This document shows positions 62,861 to 64,000 of a DNA stretch of 64,000 nucleotides, piece by piece. The number at the start of each line of letters is the position of its first letter. The stretch's first letter is position 1. The translations under genes were made by a program, and so were the position numbers. The stretch covers positions 3,281,797 to 3,345,796 of the forward strand of contig JANVCC010000174.1 in NCBI GenBank assembly GCA_025345505.1, given 5' to 3'. Under the pieces are notes generated by a model. It was not told the DNA's origin. It made no database searches and was given only the letters and a program-made list of their open reading frames with translations. The stretch comes from Todiramphus chloris collaris (lineage: Eukaryota > Chordata > Aves > Coraciiformes > Alcedinidae).

Positions 62861-63922
62861 ATGGCAAACATTTCCTGGACAGGAGGAGTCTCCAATGAGA
62901 CAGCTGCCAATGCCAGCTCACAGCTCAGTTTGGAAGCAGAGTTCCAGTATTCCTTGTTTACTGTCATCTACAGCATTGTCTTTGTGCTGGGGCTGATAGA
63001 AAATGTCTTGGCTCTGTACCTCCTGTCCTGCAAAGTGAAGCACACTTCTCATTCCTACGTGTACATGATCAATCTGGCTCTGGTAGACACTTTGTTTGTT
63101 TGCGTGTTGCCGTTTAAGATTCATTACCACCTGCATCGGAACAACTGGATCTTTGGTGACATGGCTTGTAGGGTAACTGGGACCTTGTACTACATCAACA
63201 TTTACCTCAGCATTGCCTTTTTCACCTGCATTTGTGTCGATCGTTACATTGCAGCGCTGCACCCCTTCACATACATCCAGGTCAGAGCCATCCATTATGT
63301 GGTGGTGGTCGCAGTCCTTTGGGTGGTCGCTCTAAGTGTCACGGTTCCACTCATCCTTGGAGGTCCCCTCCACAACAGCGGCGTGAGGAACACAACAGCA
63401 TGTTTTGAGAACTTTGCCAAGAGCAGCTGGACGTACCGCATGGCACCTTACAACATCCTGGCCTTAGTTTTTGGGTTTGTGATCCCATTTTCCATCATTC
63501 TGATCAGCTACCCTCTCATCGCAAGGAAGATCTCCCAGATCAAACACGGCATTCGCAAGAGGAAGGCCCTGAGGACAATCTACATCATCTTGGTCATTTG
63601 TACCTTGTGCTTTCTCCCGTATCACCTCACCCACCTGCTCCACTTCCTAATGAGAGTCCAGGTCATCCAGGACAACTCCTTTACCAACCTGATCTACAAA
63701 ATGCGCAGGGTCACCCTGGCCCTGGTGAGCTTCAACTGCTGCCTTAACCCGCTCTTGTACTACTTCACCTCTTCCAGCAAGCAGTGGCTCTTCAACTTCA
63801 AGCTCAGATTCAGGTCTAAAGTGGTGTACACCATCTGTGACCAGAAATTCAGGGAGTCCTCTGGGGTTTATAAACTACAACAGAGACCTGGAAATAAAGA
63901 ACAGCGAGACGGAATCAACTGA
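62861..63922 (+). CDS. Class A GPCR, lysolipid/P2Y-like (PAF-receptor- or LPA-receptor-like)
   Basis: An intact 353-codon, seven-helix rhodopsin-family receptor. Seen in sequence: N-glycosylation sites at N3, N12, N17 and N177; TM1 with Asn48 (1.50); Asp76 in NLALVD (2.50); the Cys103-Cys181 disulfide pair; an intact DRY motif (127-129); Trp154 (4.50); Pro209 (5.50); CFLPYH in TM6 (250-255), the P2Y/lysolipid form of CWxP; NPLLY (296-300); and Cys326 as a possible palmitoylation site. The N-terminal EFQYSLFTVIYSIVFVLG resembles PTAFR, whereas TACFENF and SFNCCLNPLLYYFTS resemble LPAR6/P2RY10. DRY and NPxxY are intact, unlike PTAFR's variants, so it is not PTAFR itself. The ligand is probably a lysophospholipid or related lipid, coupled to G proteins at the plasma membrane; this is inference. 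The ATG has A at -3 and G at +4. An AG at 62,852/62,855 may end a 5' UTR intron. Only 78 bp of downstream sequence is present. Confidence 0.93.
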   Translation: MANISWTGGVSNETAANASSQLSLEAEFQYSLFTVIYSIVFVLGLIENVLALYLLSCKVKHTSHSYVYMINLALVDTLFVCVLPFKIHYHLHRNNWIFGDMACRVTGTLYYINIYLSIAFFTCICVDRYIAALHPFTYIQVRAIHYVVVVAVLWVVALSVTVPLILGGPLHNSGVRNTTACFENFAKSSWTYRMAPYNILALVFGFVIPFSIILISYPLIARKISQIKHGIRKRKALRTIYIILVICTLCFLPYHLTHLLHFLMRVQVIQDNSFTNLIYKMRRVTLALVSFNCCLNPLLYYFTSSSKQWLFNFKLRFRSKVVYTICDQKFRESSGVYKLQQRPGNKEQRDGIN

Positions 63923-64000
63923 TCCTCTGAAAGTAAGCGCAGTATTCATCTTTCCAACTCTTTCTGTGAAAACAAACCTGTGAAACTATCAGACAGTGGC

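Noticed and set aside
1..64000. CRISPR arrays, bacterial operons or phage elements
   Set aside because: The window is vertebrate nuclear DNA with spliced genes; no regularly spaced repeats or prokaryotic signals were seen.

Overview
This is vertebrate nuclear DNA, most likely from a bird. Genes are split by GT-AG introns, CpG islands sit at promoters, repeats are sparse, and the only recognisable interspersed repeats are two CR1-type LINE 3' tails, the dominant avian family. The gene content matches the block syntenic to human 1p36.33, which lies on a gene-dense microchromosome in chicken. Species cannot be named from sequence alone.

Layout. (1) 1-34,711, minus strand: the 5' end of ACAP3, an ARF GTPase-activating protein. 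Only coding exon 1 (34,665-34,711) and exon 2 (216-273) are inside; they flank a first intron of about 34.4 kb that fills half the window. That intron holds two CR1 tails, a CpG-rich patch near 12.5-13.1 kb, short tandem repeats and some candidate regulatory motifs, but no second gene that I can recognise. (2) 34,240-37,480: a head-to-head promoter region with two separate CpG islands, one for ACAP3 and one for PUSL1, about 1.8 kb apart. The ACAP3 leader has tandem repeats and a five-codon upstream ORF. (3) 37,467-58,063, plus strand: complete PUSL1, a TruA-family pseudouridine synthase, assembled from eight exons with consistent phases into a 292-residue protein. (4) 58,064-62,860: PUSL1 3' end with two polyadenylation signals, then non-coding DNA with one candidate exon at 60,109-60,272. 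(5) 62,861-63,922, plus strand: an intact, effectively single-exon class A GPCR resembling lysophospholipid, P2Y-like and platelet-activating-factor receptors.

The three genes do not form a pathway. ACAP3 (endosomal and cytoskeletal ARF6 signalling), PUSL1 (RNA modification) and the GPCR (cell-surface lipid or nucleotide sensing) are neighbours by synteny. The most interesting point is the GPCR just downstream of PUSL1, where mammals have INTS11, together with a possible upstream exon that would splice in frame to its ATG. I found no new multi-gene system, CRISPR array, tRNA gene or intact mobile element.
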